A stretch of DNA of 38,966 nt from Salinisphaera japonica YTM-1 (GCF_003788585.1 NZ_AYKG01000029.1:1-38966), one strand, 5' to 3'. Positions 25,146-35,066 are shown, counted from the stretch's first letter. Notes: a model not told the origin generated them from the sequence alone. Made by a program: numbers and translations.

Positions 25146-26084
25146 TTATTCGTAAAAAGCGTCCACTACGCCGCGAGTGCCAATGAGAAAGACATCGGCG
25201 ACGAGTCTAAAGGGCGCGATATCGCAATCTGAACGCATGTTTTCGATACAGCGGGCATAGCGTGCGTAAACGCCGGCGTATTCGTCCTTGGTGGCATCCA
25301 CCACGAGCTGGTCATCCACGTGCAGTTGCGCACCGCCATCGCCAAGCTGGACAGGGCCGGCATCGGTCTGGATATCGATCGTCCAGCCGGGGGCGCCGGT
25401 ATGACGGAAATCGAAAACGGCCGCGATCGGGATGTCGTCGCCCGTGACGAAGGCCAGCTCGGCGGCGATCGGCGCATCACAGTTGCTGGGCATATCCAGA
25501 TGCGCACGCGTGGCTCGTACGGGCGTATCGACAAGTGCCGTCAAGATCGAGAACGCATTGATGCCGGGATCGAACACGCCCAGCCCGCCGGCCTGCCAGA
25601 TCCAGGCCTGGCCCGGGTGCGTTACCGTCACATCCTCGCGCCAGTCGATATCGATGCGCTGGATACGGCGCCCGGCCAGTGCCTGCCGGGCGGCCTCGAT
25701 TCCCGGAGCATGCCGCGAATGCCAGCTGGCATACAACACCACGCCGGCGCGTTCGGCGCGCTGCCCCAGATCGATCACCTCGGTCAGCGTGATGCCCGGC
25801 GGTTTTTCGAGCATCACGTGCCAGCCGGCCGCGATGGCCTGCGTGGCTACGGTATGACGGATCTGTGGCGGCACGGCCAGCGTCACGGCATCGATGGCAA
25901 TCTCGCTGGTCGCCAATGCGTCCAACGAGGCGAACGTGGCCGGTGTCGTTGTCGCATCCGTATCGAGATTGGGATCGACGAGTGCGACGAGCTCGAACGT
26001 GTTTCCGGCATCGATGGCTGGTAGATGTTCGTCGGTGGCGATCTTGCCGGCGCCGATGATGGCCAGTTTGATAGGCATGGGCAT
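25146..26084 (-). CDS. gal: Gfo/Idh/MocA oxidoreductase, probably D-galactose 1-dehydrogenase
   Basis: The N-terminal Rossmann motif (IKLAIIGAGKIATDEHLPAI) and the EKPPGITL active-site motif near residue 100 define the Gfo/Idh/MocA family; length 312. The KIATDEHLPAI form resembles NAD(P)-dependent galactose 1-dehydrogenases, which make galactono-lactone. The context of galM, a lactonase and the dgo genes supports that substrate. The lactonase stop is 2 bp before the ATG at 26084, so the genes are translationally coupled; a second in-frame ATG at 26078 is possible. Confidence 0.8.
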   Translation of the reverse strand: MPMPIKLAIIGAGKIATDEHLPAIDAGNTFELVALVDPNLDTDATTTPATFASLDALATSEIAIDAVTLAVPPQIRHTVATQAIAAGWHVMLEKPPGITLTEVIDLGQRAERAGVVLYASWHSRHAPGIEAARQALAGRRIQRIDIDWREDVTVTHPGQAWIWQAGGLGVFDPGINAFSILTALVDTPVRATRAHLDMPSNCDAPIAAELAFVTGDDIPIAAVFDFRHTGAPGWTIDIQTDAGPVQLGDGGAQLHVDDQLVVDATKDEYAGVYARYARCIENMRSDCDIAPFRLVADVFLIGTRGVVDAFYE

Positions 26085-26086
26085 GC

Positions 26087-26977
26087 TCAGGTAAGCGGGC
26101 GAAACGAGGATTTGACCAGCCCCGGCGTATCCACGGCCATCGCCAGCAGGGCGCCGGAATCTGGCCAGCGGACCAAGTCGCTGGCCGTCATGTCTTCACG
26201 CGCGGTAGTGACATACAGCGTTTTAAGGTCCGGGCCGCCAAAGCAGGGCATGGTCGGGTTCAACGCGGCCATGGGATAGCGCGCCACCAGCCGGCCGCGC
26301 TCGTCGAAGCGTGCAACGGCCGCGCCGCCAAATAGCGCGCTCCAGTAGTGGCCGTCGGCATCGACGGCCGCACCGTCGGGATAACCTTCCAGATCGATTG
26401 CGTTCAAGTCGATCCAGGGCTCGCCGGGGCCGATTTCCCCAGTGGCCGCGTCAAAGGCATGGCGCCGGATCACGCGGGTCGGCGTATCGGTGTGATACAG
26501 CCACGCGCCGTCAGGGGAAAACGCCAGCCCGTTAGTGATCGTCATGGCCGGTACACGAGAGACCAGGGCCTGGCCGTCGTAGCAATACAGATCGGCATCG
26601 GCTTTATCGACGTCCTCGTTCATCGCGCCGATCCAGAATCGCCCGGCCGGGTCGCAGCCGCCGTCGTTGAAGCGATGGCGCCGCGTCTCGTAAGGGGCCG
26701 CGCTGATGTGGGCTGTCTTGGTGAGCTGGCCGTTCAACTGCCAAAGGCCCGAGCGGCAAGCGGCGATGAAGCCGCCGTCTGCGGCGGGTACCACACAGGT
26801 GATCGCTTCATCGAAATCCACGACGGTATGGGCAGCGGTCGCCGGCACCAGGCGATGCACGGCAAAACCCTTGATATCCACCCAATAGAGTGCCGCTTCA
26901 TCGGCGTGCCAGACCGGGCCTTCGCCCAGTTCCATGGCCAGCGGAACAGCGATCTCGAACTTGGCGTCGTCGTTCAT
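26087..26977 (-). CDS. SMP-30/gluconolactonase-family sugar lactonase (probable galactonolactonase)
   Basis: A six-bladed beta-propeller lactonase of the SMP-30/regucalcin family. It has the metal-ligand Glu in ELGEGPVWH near residue 19, RFNDGGCDPAGRFWIG, the central TNGLAFSPDGAWLYHTDT, and YPDGAAVDADGHYW with the ligand Asp. It would hydrolyse galactonolactone from the adjacent dehydrogenase to galactonate, the DgoD substrate. Length is 296. It overlaps the gluconokinase stop upstream by 4 bp and is followed after 2 bp by the dehydrogenase. Substrate preference is inferred from context. Confidence 0.85.
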   Translation of the reverse strand: MNDDAKFEIAVPLAMELGEGPVWHADEAALYWVDIKGFAVHRLVPATAAHTVVDFDEAITCVVPAADGGFIAACRSGLWQLNGQLTKTAHISAAPYETRRHRFNDGGCDPAGRFWIGAMNEDVDKADADLYCYDGQALVSRVPAMTITNGLAFSPDGAWLYHTDTPTRVIRRHAFDAATGEIGPGEPWIDLNAIDLEGYPDGAAVDADGHYWSALFGGAAVARFDERGRLVARYPMAALNPTMPCFGGPDLKTLYVTTAREDMTASDLVRWPDSGALLAMAVDTPGLVKSSFRPLT

Positions 26978-27453
26978 GATTTGTTTTCCAGCGCGGCAAC
27001 GCTGCGATCGACCACGGTATCGATACCGGCATCGATATCGATGCGATGGGCCTCGTCGGCGCCGGGCACCTCCAGCGTATCGAACTGGCTCTGTAGCATC
27101 GCCGGCGAGAAGAAATGCTCGCGTTGCTGCATGCGCCCGAGGATCACCTCGTAGCTGCCATGCAGATACACGAACTGCAGCGCGGGATCACCGCGGCGTA
27201 GCTGATCACGATACGTGCGCTTGAGCGCCGAACACCCGATCAGCACGGTCATTTCGTCATCGCGATAATCACGAATCAGCTGGGCGAGAACGTCGAGCCA
27301 GCCGGCGCGGTCGTCGTCGGTCAACGGCTCGCCGCGCGCCATCTTTTCGATATTGGCCCGCGGGTGATAGCGATCACCGTCGAGAAACGCAGCCCCCACG
27401 CGTTGGGCGATACGCTCGCCGATCGCGGATTTGCCGCTGCCCGATACGCCCAT
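26974..27453 (-). CDS. Gluconokinase (GntK family), true start possibly an upstream ATT
   Basis: The Walker A motif GVSGSGKS, DGDRYHPRANIEKMARGEPLTDDDR, CSALKRTYRD and HFFSPAMLQSQFDTLEVPGADE are diagnostic of the small gluconokinases, which phosphorylate gluconate to 6-phosphogluconate. The first ATG (27453) begins right at the P-loop and would remove the beta-strand that precedes it in relatives. The in-frame sequence upstream encodes TDSQKKTFTGRCIV, a good family N terminus, and reaches an ATT at 27498 with TGAGG upstream, but no ATG, GTG or TTG. So translation may begin at ATT. It is coupled to the lactonase gene downstream. A galactonate-pathway role beyond gluconate is unproven. Confidence 0.85.
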   Translation of the reverse strand: MGVSGSGKSAIGERIAQRVGAAFLDGDRYHPRANIEKMARGEPLTDDDRAGWLDVLAQLIRDYRDDEMTVLIGCSALKRTYRDQLRRGDPALQFVYLHGSYEVILGRMQQREHFFSPAMLQSQFDTLEVPGADEAHRIDIDAGIDTVVDRSVAALENKS

Positions 27454-27507
27454 GACGATACAGCGCCCGGTGAACGTCTTTTTCTGTGAATCCGTAATGA
27501 TGAAGCC

Positions 27508-28746
27508 TCAGCAGCTGCTATCGGTGAGTTTGGGCACGCCCATGCCGAACACGGGCCGCAGGCGGATACCGATGATCGTACCGACAAGACCGACCACACC
27601 CCAGAGCCAGCCGTGCAACGAGAACGAGGCGATGCCGCCGAAATAAGCGCCGATATTGCAGCCAAAGGCGATACGCGCCCCGTAGCCCATCAAAATACCG
27701 CCGATCATTCGCGCGGCGACGAGTCGCCATGGCATGCGTCGGACCAGGGCGAAGGTACCACCCAATGCGGAGGCCGCCATCGCCCCGAAGATGATGCCGA
27801 TATTCATCACGCTAGTGCGATCAGCCAGGATCGGCACCGACAGGCCACCGGCATGGTGACCGGACCAGTAGTACCAGCTCTGGACATCCACGCCCGTCAA
27901 AGCCAACAATTTCGAGCCCCACAGAGCGAATGCACTCGTGATGCCCCAGGGCTTGCCCGAGATCGCCAGGGTGGCCGCATTGAGTGCTGCCAGAACCAAC
28001 GCCCCGACCCAAAGGGGCCAAGTGCCACGCACCAGCCGCGCAAGGCCCACCGCACTCGGCGGGCCCACCCGCGGCGGCGGGTTCAACCGGCGCTCCACGG
28101 CCAGCGTGGCCAGCACGATCGCGCCGATCAGAATCGCCTGCATGACCAACGCGCCGGTATAGCCAAACCCCGTATCGGCCAGCGAAACCGTTTTCCACAC
28201 GAAATCCGGCTGGAGCCAGAAACCGAAATCATGCGCGCCCCACACCGAGCCGATGATGAAGCCGCCCAGCGTGATCAGAATCGAGGTCTGGCCCGAGCCC
28301 ACGGTATACAACGAGCCCGAAGCACACGCCCCGCCCAGCTGCATGCCGATACAGAAGATGAACCCGCCAAAGGCAACCGACAGGCCCACTGGAAACACAT
28401 AACCGGTCAATGGCCCGCCAAAGATCGTGGTACCCGCGGCCAGTAGCGGGGCAAACAACAGGCTGGCCACCGCGAGCATGAGCATATGCGCGCGAAGCGT
28501 CTGCCCCTGGCCCACGGCCATGATCTGGCGAAACGCCGAGGTGAAACCGAACCGGGCGTGGTAAAGCGCCACACCCAAGGCCAGCGCGATCACGAACAAC
28601 AGCCCCTGCGCCAGCCCGTATCCCCCAAAGAGCACGCCCGCCAGGCCCAGGGCGGCCAGCCCGGCCACGATCGCCGGCACCGGCAAGGGCGGCGCCGGCC
28701 GCTCAAGATTGCGTGCAGGGCGCTCGGGATTACGAACGTCGGCCAT
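27508..28746 (-). CDS. YeeE/YedE (TsuA-like) membrane transporter
   Basis: The 412-residue product has about nine or ten hydrophobic helices and the paired signatures of YeeE/YedE proteins. The first is FCIGMQLGGACASGSLYTVG, the second GYGARIAFGCNIGAYFGGIA followed by SFSLHGWLWG. The cysteines in these motifs relay thiosulfate or other reduced sulfur species through the membrane in TsuA. A further Cys is the last residue. No TusA-like partner is beside it. It lies 9 bp upstream of the proposed ATT start of the kinase, so it may lead the galactose operon although its function seems unrelated. An 11-bp tandem repeat lies directly upstream. Confidence 0.82.
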   Translation of the reverse strand: MADVRNPERPARNLERPAPPLPVPAIVAGLAALGLAGVLFGGYGLAQGLLFVIALALGVALYHARFGFTSAFRQIMAVGQGQTLRAHMLMLAVASLLFAPLLAAGTTIFGGPLTGYVFPVGLSVAFGGFIFCIGMQLGGACASGSLYTVGSGQTSILITLGGFIIGSVWGAHDFGFWLQPDFVWKTVSLADTGFGYTGALVMQAILIGAIVLATLAVERRLNPPPRVGPPSAVGLARLVRGTWPLWVGALVLAALNAATLAISGKPWGITSAFALWGSKLLALTGVDVQSWYYWSGHHAGGLSVPILADRTSVMNIGIIFGAMAASALGGTFALVRRMPWRLVAARMIGGILMGYGARIAFGCNIGAYFGGIASFSLHGWLWGVVGLVGTIIGIRLRPVFGMGVPKLTDSSC

Positions 28747-28752
28747 GGCGGG

Positions 28753-28795
28753 TCTCTGGCGAATCTCTGGCGAATCTCTGGCAAGTCTCTGGCGC
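28753..28795. repeat. 11-bp tandem repeat, nearly four copies
   Basis: The unit TCTCTGGCGAA is repeated with small changes 3.9 times, ending 7 bp upstream of the yeeE-type start codon. On the coding (minus) strand each unit contains AGAGA, a weak Shine-Dalgarno-like sequence. Slippage in copy number could change leader length and expression. Confidence 0.7.
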
Positions 28796-28913
28796 TAGTT
28801 TAGAGATTGTAGCCGCGGCGCACGAGGCCGGGCGACCGACTATTGTCGGGGTGTCGGCCGTGTTTTGCCGGTGCCAATGTCGAATGACTCCGTGCCTTTG
28901 AGAGGAATACGTC

Positions 28914-30716
28914 ATGCTCGATACGGCCGCTGCCACGAAGATTCAGAACGTCCTGTCTGCGCTGAACCGCGCGCTCGCCAACCACAAGATCGACGATGCG
29001 CTGGAGCTGTTCACCGACGACTGCTATTGGCGAGACCTTTTAACCTTCACCTGGAACATCAAAACCGTCGAAGGCAAGCCCGAGATACGCGACATGCTCG
29101 AGCAACGCCTGGCCGATGTGGTCCCGGCGGATTGGACAGTCGATGCCGAAGAACACGCCGCGCACGCCAAGGGCATCACCGAAGGCTTCTTCACCTTCGA
29201 TACGGCCGTCGCCCGTGGCCACGGTTATGTTCGGTTAAAAGACGGGCTGATCTGGACCCTGCTCACTGCCATGCACGAGCTCAAGGGCCACGAAGAACCC
29301 AAGGGTAATGCACGGCCGATGGGCGCGCGTCACGGGGCCGAGCAAGGCGAGCCCACCTGGGCCGAGGAACGTGAGGCCGAACAAGCCGAGCTTGGTATCA
29401 CCACCCAGCCCTACGTGCTCATCATCGGCGGCGGGCAGGGCGGCATCGCGCTCGGCGCCCGGCTGCGCCAACACGGCGTGCCCGCGCTCATCGTCGAAAA
29501 GAACGCCCGCCCGGGCGACTCCTGGCGCAAGCGCTACAAGTCGCTGTGCCTGCACGACCCGGTCTGGTACGACCATCTGCCTTATATCAAGTTTCCCGAT
29601 AACTGGCCGGTCTTTTCGCCCAAGGACAAGATCGGCGACTGGCTGGAAATGTACGCCAAGGTTATGGAACTGAACTTCTGGGGCGCCACCGAAGCAAAAC
29701 AGGCCAGCTACGACGAGACGACACAAACCTGGACCGTCGACGTCGAGCGCGACGGTGAGCGCGTCACGCTTCAACCCAAACACCTCGTGCTGGCCACCGG
29801 CATGTCGGCCAAGCCCAACGTGCCGGGCTTTCCGGGCCAGGATATCTTTACCGGCATCCAGCAGCACTCCTCGGAACACCGCGGCCCGGACGACATGGCC
29901 GGCAAGCAAGTGGCCGTCGTGGGCTCAAACAACTCGGCCCACGATATCTGTGCCGCGCTAGCCGAGAACGGCGTGGACGTCACCATGATCCAGCGCTCGT
30001 CCACGCATATTTCCAAGTCCGACTCGTTGATGAAACACGCCCTCGGCCCGCTCTACTCGGAAGAAGCCGTAGCCCGTGGCATCACCACCGAAAAAGCCGA
30101 CTTGATCAACGCCTCGATCCCCTACGGCCTGGCGCCCGAGTTTCAAAAACCGGCCTTCGATACCATTCGCGAAGAAGACGCCGATTTCTACCAGGCACTC
30201 GAAGACGCCGGCTTCATGCTCGACTTCGGGGCCGACGACTCCGGCCTGTTCATGAAGTATCTCCGCCGCGCCTCTGGCTACTACATTGACGTCGGCGCCT
30301 CACAGCTCATCATCGACGGCAGGATCAAGCTGGAAAGCGGCTCACAGGTCAAAGCACTCACCGAGAACAAGGTTGTCCTCGAAGACGGCCGTGAAATCCA
30401 AGCCGACGCCGTCATCTACGCCACCGGCTACGGCTCCATGAACGGCTGGGCTGCTGATCTCATCTCACAAGACGTCGCCGACAAGGTGGGCAAGGTTTGG
30501 GGGCTGGGCTCCGACACCCCCAAAGACCCGGGCCCGTGGGAAGGCGAACAACGCAACATGTGGAAACCCACCCAACAAGACAACCTGTGGTTCCACGGCG
30601 GCAACCTGGCCCAGTCGCGTCATTACTCGCATTATCTGGCGTTGCAGTTGAAGGCACGGATGGCGGGTATTTCCATGCCGGTTTACGGGCTGCAGGAGAC
30701 GCACCATTTGAGTTGA
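28914..30716 (+). CDS. NTF2-like domain fused to flavin-dependent monooxygenase
   Basis: Residues 1-130 form an NTF2/SnoaL-like domain (IDDALELFTDDCYWRDLLTF). Residues from about 165 to 600 are a flavin-containing monooxygenase: FAD motif IIGGGQGG (170-177), FMO signature FTGIQQHSS, NADPH motif VAVVGSNNSAHD, and YATGY near the C terminus. It would use NADPH and O2 to oxygenate a small substrate in the cytosol; the substrate is unknown. Similar fusions occur in proteobacteria and fungi. GAGGAA precedes the ATG at 28914. It appears monocistronic; the next gene is convergent. The 30717-30988 gap holds nothing recognisable. Confidence 0.87.
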   Translation: MLDTAAATKIQNVLSALNRALANHKIDDALELFTDDCYWRDLLTFTWNIKTVEGKPEIRDMLEQRLADVVPADWTVDAEEHAAHAKGITEGFFTFDTAVARGHGYVRLKDGLIWTLLTAMHELKGHEEPKGNARPMGARHGAEQGEPTWAEEREAEQAELGITTQPYVLIIGGGQGGIALGARLRQHGVPALIVEKNARPGDSWRKRYKSLCLHDPVWYDHLPYIKFPDNWPVFSPKDKIGDWLEMYAKVMELNFWGATEAKQASYDETTQTWTVDVERDGERVTLQPKHLVLATGMSAKPNVPGFPGQDIFTGIQQHSSEHRGPDDMAGKQVAVVGSNNSAHDICAALAENGVDVTMIQRSSTHISKSDSLMKHALGPLYSEEAVARGITTEKADLINASIPYGLAPEFQKPAFDTIREEDADFYQALEDAGFMLDFGADDSGLFMKYLRRASGYYIDVGASQLIIDGRIKLESGSQVKALTENKVVLEDGREIQADAVIYATGYGSMNGWAADLISQDVADKVGKVWGLGSDTPKDPGPWEGEQRNMWKPTQQDNLWFHGGNLAQSRHYSHYLALQLKARMAGISMPVYGLQETHHLS

Positions 30717-30988
30717 TGGCCCATCTTCTGGCAGGCCGTGGGGCTTTACGCCTCGGCGTTGCATCAACCGAAGCGACGTCATGTCGATTGCTCTTGCCTA
30801 ACGGCGGTCGGGTCTTGTCGGTTCCGCTCGTTTGGTTTCCGCGTCTTGCAGTTACGACGCACGAGCAACTGTCGACTTCGAACTGATTGCGCAAAGTGCA
30901 GGCGCGTTTCAGTCGGTGATTGGCTCGGGCGCGAAATACGCTCAAGAGTGGCCTATGGATCATCGTCAGCCATGGGGTAGCCGACAAT

Positions 30989-31024
30989 AAAAAGCCCGAT
31001 CACGAAACCGCGATCGGGCTTTTT
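30989..31024. terminator. Bidirectional intrinsic terminator between the monooxygenase and glpK
   Basis: AAAAAGCCCGATC pairs with GATCGGGCTTTTT. T-runs on both strands allow it to stop transcription from both the monooxygenase gene and the converging glp genes. Confidence 0.85.
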
Positions 31025-31043
31025 CATACGGTCGCTCTAAACG

Positions 31044-32564
<1,521 letters not shown>

Positions 32565-32590
32565 TCATCAAGATAAATTCAGTCGTGGCT

Positions 32591-33319
32591 TTAATAGACA
32601 GTGGCAGCCAGCGCGGCCAGCGAGCCGCCAATCAACGGGCCGACGATCGGCACCCAAGCATATCGCCAGTTGCTGTGGCCCTTGTTCTTGATCGGTAGCA
32701 TCGCATGCGCGACCCGCGGGCCGAAATCACGTGCCGGGTTGATGGCATAGCCCGTGGGCCCGCCGAGCGAGGCGCCGATGGAAACCACCAGTAACGCCAC
32801 AGCCAGTGGGCCAAGCTCGTTCGGGGTGTTGCCGAACATGATGATGATGAAAATCAGTACAAAGGTGCCGATGATTTCAGTGACCAGGTTCCAGCCAAAA
32901 GACGGGATCTCCGGCCCGGTCGAGAACGTGCCGAGAATGGTCGCACTGTCTTGTGCCTCATCATATTGTTTCTTATAGGCGAGATAACACACAATCGCAC
33001 CTAGCCAGCCACCGACCATTTCGGCAACCACGTAAGCCGTTGTTGTAGCGGCGTTTATGGGGATGCCATCGGCATATTCGGTGGCCGGGCCCAGCAGCAG
33101 ACCGAGGGTGACGGCCGGGTTGAGGTGCGCGCCTGTATCAAAGGCCACCCAGACACCGCCATAGACGGCAAACCCCCAACCGAAAAAGATCATCAGCGGG
33201 CCGCCACCGTTGCCGCCGGTTTTATCCAACAAGGCATTGGCGACCACGCCGCAGCCCAGCAGAGTCAGAAAGGCGGTGCCCGCGATCTCGTGCACGAGAA
33301 TCGTTTCTATGATGCCCAC
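32591..33319 (-). CDS. glpF: Glycerol uptake facilitator (aquaglyceroporin)
   Basis: An inner-membrane channel of the MIP family that lets glycerol enter by diffusion. Both pore motifs are present: NPA in GAHLNPAVTLG and NPARD in YAINPARDFGPR, with Asp after the second motif marking the glycerol-conducting subgroup. Six membrane helices fit the 242 residues. The GTG start at 33319 is preceded by AAGGAT. It lies between glpR and glpK on one strand, and a GlpR-type operator lies about 140 bp upstream. Confidence 0.93.
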   Translation of the reverse strand: MGIIETILVHEIAGTAFLTLLGCGVVANALLDKTGGNGGGPLMIFFGWGFAVYGGVWVAFDTGAHLNPAVTLGLLLGPATEYADGIPINAATTTAYVVAEMVGGWLGAIVCYLAYKKQYDEAQDSATILGTFSTGPEIPSFGWNLVTEIIGTFVLIFIIIMFGNTPNELGPLAVALLVVSIGASLGGPTGYAINPARDFGPRVAHAMLPIKNKGHSNWRYAWVPIVGPLIGGSLAALAATVY

Positions 33320-33322
33320 GGC

Positions 33323-33457
33323 TTAATCCTTTTTGTATCGGCCTTGTTGTATCGGCCATCGGCCGGGCACGCACACGGCGTAACGGCTCGATGCCCGCCC
33401 CCAGACGCGATCGGTGAGACGCGTAAAATCGTCCGCTGATTGTTCGGGTGATGACAT
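33323..33457 (-). CDS. Possible 44-residue leader peptide upstream of glpF
   Basis: A short frame, MSSPEQSADDF to RYKKD, begins just downstream of the GlpR-like operator at 33460 and stops three bases before the glpF GTG. No homologue is recognised. If translated, it would couple ribosome movement to glpF initiation. Otherwise this is an untranslated leader. Confidence 0.25.
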   Translation of the reverse strand: MSSPEQSADDFTRLTDRVWGRASSRYAVCVPGRWPIQQGRYKKD

Positions 33458-33459
33458 TA

Positions 33460-33478
33460 ACGCTCGAAAACGAACACT
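33460..33478 (-). promoter_or_regulatory. GlpR-type operator upstream of glpF
   Basis: On the minus strand GTGTTCGTTTTCGAGCGT shows the two TTCG/CGAgC half-sites of a GlpR operator. A further TGTTCG half-site lies at 33441-33446. GlpR released by glycerol 3-phosphate would allow glpFK transcription. Confidence 0.5.
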
Positions 33479-33543
33479 GGCAATTGCGCCGATAGTCGTA
33501 GAAACCGCGCGCTGCGCGGGTAAGAACGTTTGTCGTCGCTGTT

Positions 33544-34332
33544 TCACGTCGAGGTCACGTGAACGGGCACGCCGGCACGCGCGACAACATCGGCCAGCAC
33601 GCCCGTCGGTGCGCCGTCGGTGAATACGCCGTCGAATTCGGCGATATTGGCCACGCGAATCAGCGCGGGACGCCCGTATTTGCTGGCATCCACCAGCAGA
33701 TAACGCTTGCGGGCGTGCGCCAGGATCGCCTGCAGCAGACGGACCTCGTGGTAGTCGAAATCCAGCAGGGTGCCGTCGGCTTCGATGCCGGAAATACTGA
33801 TTACCGCGTAGTCCACGCGAAAGCCGCGAAAGAACTCGATGGCCGACTCGCCGGTGATACCGGCATCCAGGGGCCGCACGAGGCCGCCGGCGAGCATGAC
33901 CTCGTTGGATTCGACGGCCGATAGCGTGGCGGCCACGCGCAGGTTGTTCGTGACCACCTTGAGGCCACGGTGATGCTTCAACGCGGTGCCTACGGCCTGT
34001 GCCGTGGTGCCCAGGCCAATCGCCACGGCGGCATGATCCGGAATATGCGAGGCCGCCAGCTCTGCGATATGTCGCTTGGCCTCGGCGTGCAGGCCTTCTC
34101 GGGTTTCGTAGGCCAGGTTTTCGGTGGCCGGGGGCAGGCCGGCACCGCCGTGATAGCGCTGCAACAGGCCCTGGCGACAGAGCGCGTTGATATCGCGGCG
34201 CACGGTCTGCGGCGTGATATCGAACTCGCGCGCCAGTGCCTCGATGGCCACGAACCCGTGCTGTTGCACACGCGCGACGATGGCCGCCTGGCGCGGGGAG
34301 ACAGCGGCATCGATGATCGATGAATCGGCCAA
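33544..34332 (-). CDS. glpR: DeoR-family glycerol 3-phosphate regulon repressor
   Basis: GlpR represses glp genes until glycerol 3-phosphate binds. The N-terminal helix-turn-helix (GFVAIEALAREFDITPQTVRRDINALCRQGLLQRYHGG) and the sensor domain (AIGLGTTAQAVGTAL, VTNNLRVAATL, LAGGLVRPLDAGI, ISISGIEADGTLLDFDYHEV) follow E. coli GlpR closely. No ATG or GTG lies at the right place. The TTG at 34332 gives 262 residues and lies about 30 bp after a TAGACT -10-like box, so I choose it. It is transcribed towards glpF and glpK. Confidence 0.88.
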   Translation of the reverse strand: MADSSIIDAAVSPRQAAIVARVQQHGFVAIEALAREFDITPQTVRRDINALCRQGLLQRYHGGAGLPPATENLAYETREGLHAEAKRHIAELAASHIPDHAAVAIGLGTTAQAVGTALKHHRGLKVVTNNLRVAATLSAVESNEVMLAGGLVRPLDAGITGESAIEFFRGFRVDYAVISISGIEADGTLLDFDYHEVRLLQAILAHARKRYLLVDASKYGRPALIRVANIAEFDGVFTDGAPTGVLADVVARAGVPVHVTST

Positions 34333-34375
34333 GACAACAGGCGTCGATGAACGAACGGCGCAAAGTCTAGGCCCG

Positions 34376-34393
34376 ATGTTCGATTGTGAACAT
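34376..34393. promoter_or_regulatory. GlpR-type operator at the glpR promoter
   Basis: ATGTTCGATTGTGAACAT is an almost perfect palindrome matching the known GlpR operator pattern. It lies about 45 bp upstream of the glpR TTG, which implies autoregulation. Confidence 0.65.
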
Positions 34394-34482
34394 GCGACCA
34401 TCGGCCAAGAGCGCGTTCGCATCGGTGGATGCCGATCGGCACCGTTATCATGACGATTATTGATCCCGTAAAGCTCGCCCGG

Positions 34483-34965
34483 ATGACTGTCACCGAACCG
34501 CCTGTCATGTGCGAAGACGATATCGCGTGGATGCGCCGGGCCCTGGCCCTGGCCGATGCAGCAGCATCGGCAGGCGAGGTGCCAGTCGGCGCGCTTGTCG
34601 TGCGTGACGGTGAAATGCTGGGTGCCGGCCACAATCAGCCGATCGCGGCCTGTGATGCCACGGCACACGCGGAGATCGTGGCGATTCGTGCGGCCTGTGC
34701 GGCCGTGGGTAACTATCGTCTGCCCGGCGCCACGCTTTACTGCACGCTCGAGCCCTGTGCCATGTGTGCCGGGGCCATCGGGCATGCGCGTATTTCCCGC
34801 GTGGTCTATGGGGCCGATGATTTTCGGGCGGGGGCGGTGCATTCCATATTTTCGATACTCGACGAGCCGCGTCTAAACCATCGCGTGGCGCATGTGGGCG
34901 GGGTGCAGGGAGTAGAAAGTGCTACGCGCCTGCGTGATTTCTTCCGCCCCCGACGTGGCGGGTAA
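34483..34965 (+). CDS. tadA: tRNA-specific adenosine deaminase TadA
   Basis: TadA converts A34 to inosine in tRNA-Arg(ACG). The zinc site and proton shuttle are visible: H62 and E64 in THAE-like AHAEIVAIRAA, and C92/C95 in TLEPCAMCAGAI. The N terminus WMRRALALADAAASAGEVPVGALVV and C-terminal LNHRVAHVGGV, then LRDFFRPRR complete the family. Several ATGs are possible (34450, 34483, 34507); I took 34483 for length, 160 residues, against 167 in E. coli. No clear ribosome binding site separates them. It is divergent from glpR. Confidence 0.93.
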   Translation: MTVTEPPVMCEDDIAWMRRALALADAAASAGEVPVGALVVRDGEMLGAGHNQPIAACDATAHAEIVAIRAACAAVGNYRLPGATLYCTLEPCAMCAGAIGHARISRVVYGADDFRAGAVHSIFSILDEPRLNHRVAHVGGVQGVESATRLRDFFRPRRGG

Positions 34966-35066
34966 CGAGTCGCTGGCCACGGTCGTGCGTGCTGCAGACG
35001 GGTAGTCGGCTACAAGACGACGATTCGGGCATTCGCAAGCCGCAGCCACAGTGATACTGTCGCGAC

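Noticed and set aside
33544-34842. Full-length 432-codon version of glpR
   Set aside because: The part before 34332 crosses the GlpR operator and antisense tadA and has no DeoR-family similarity; a TTG start gives the normal length.
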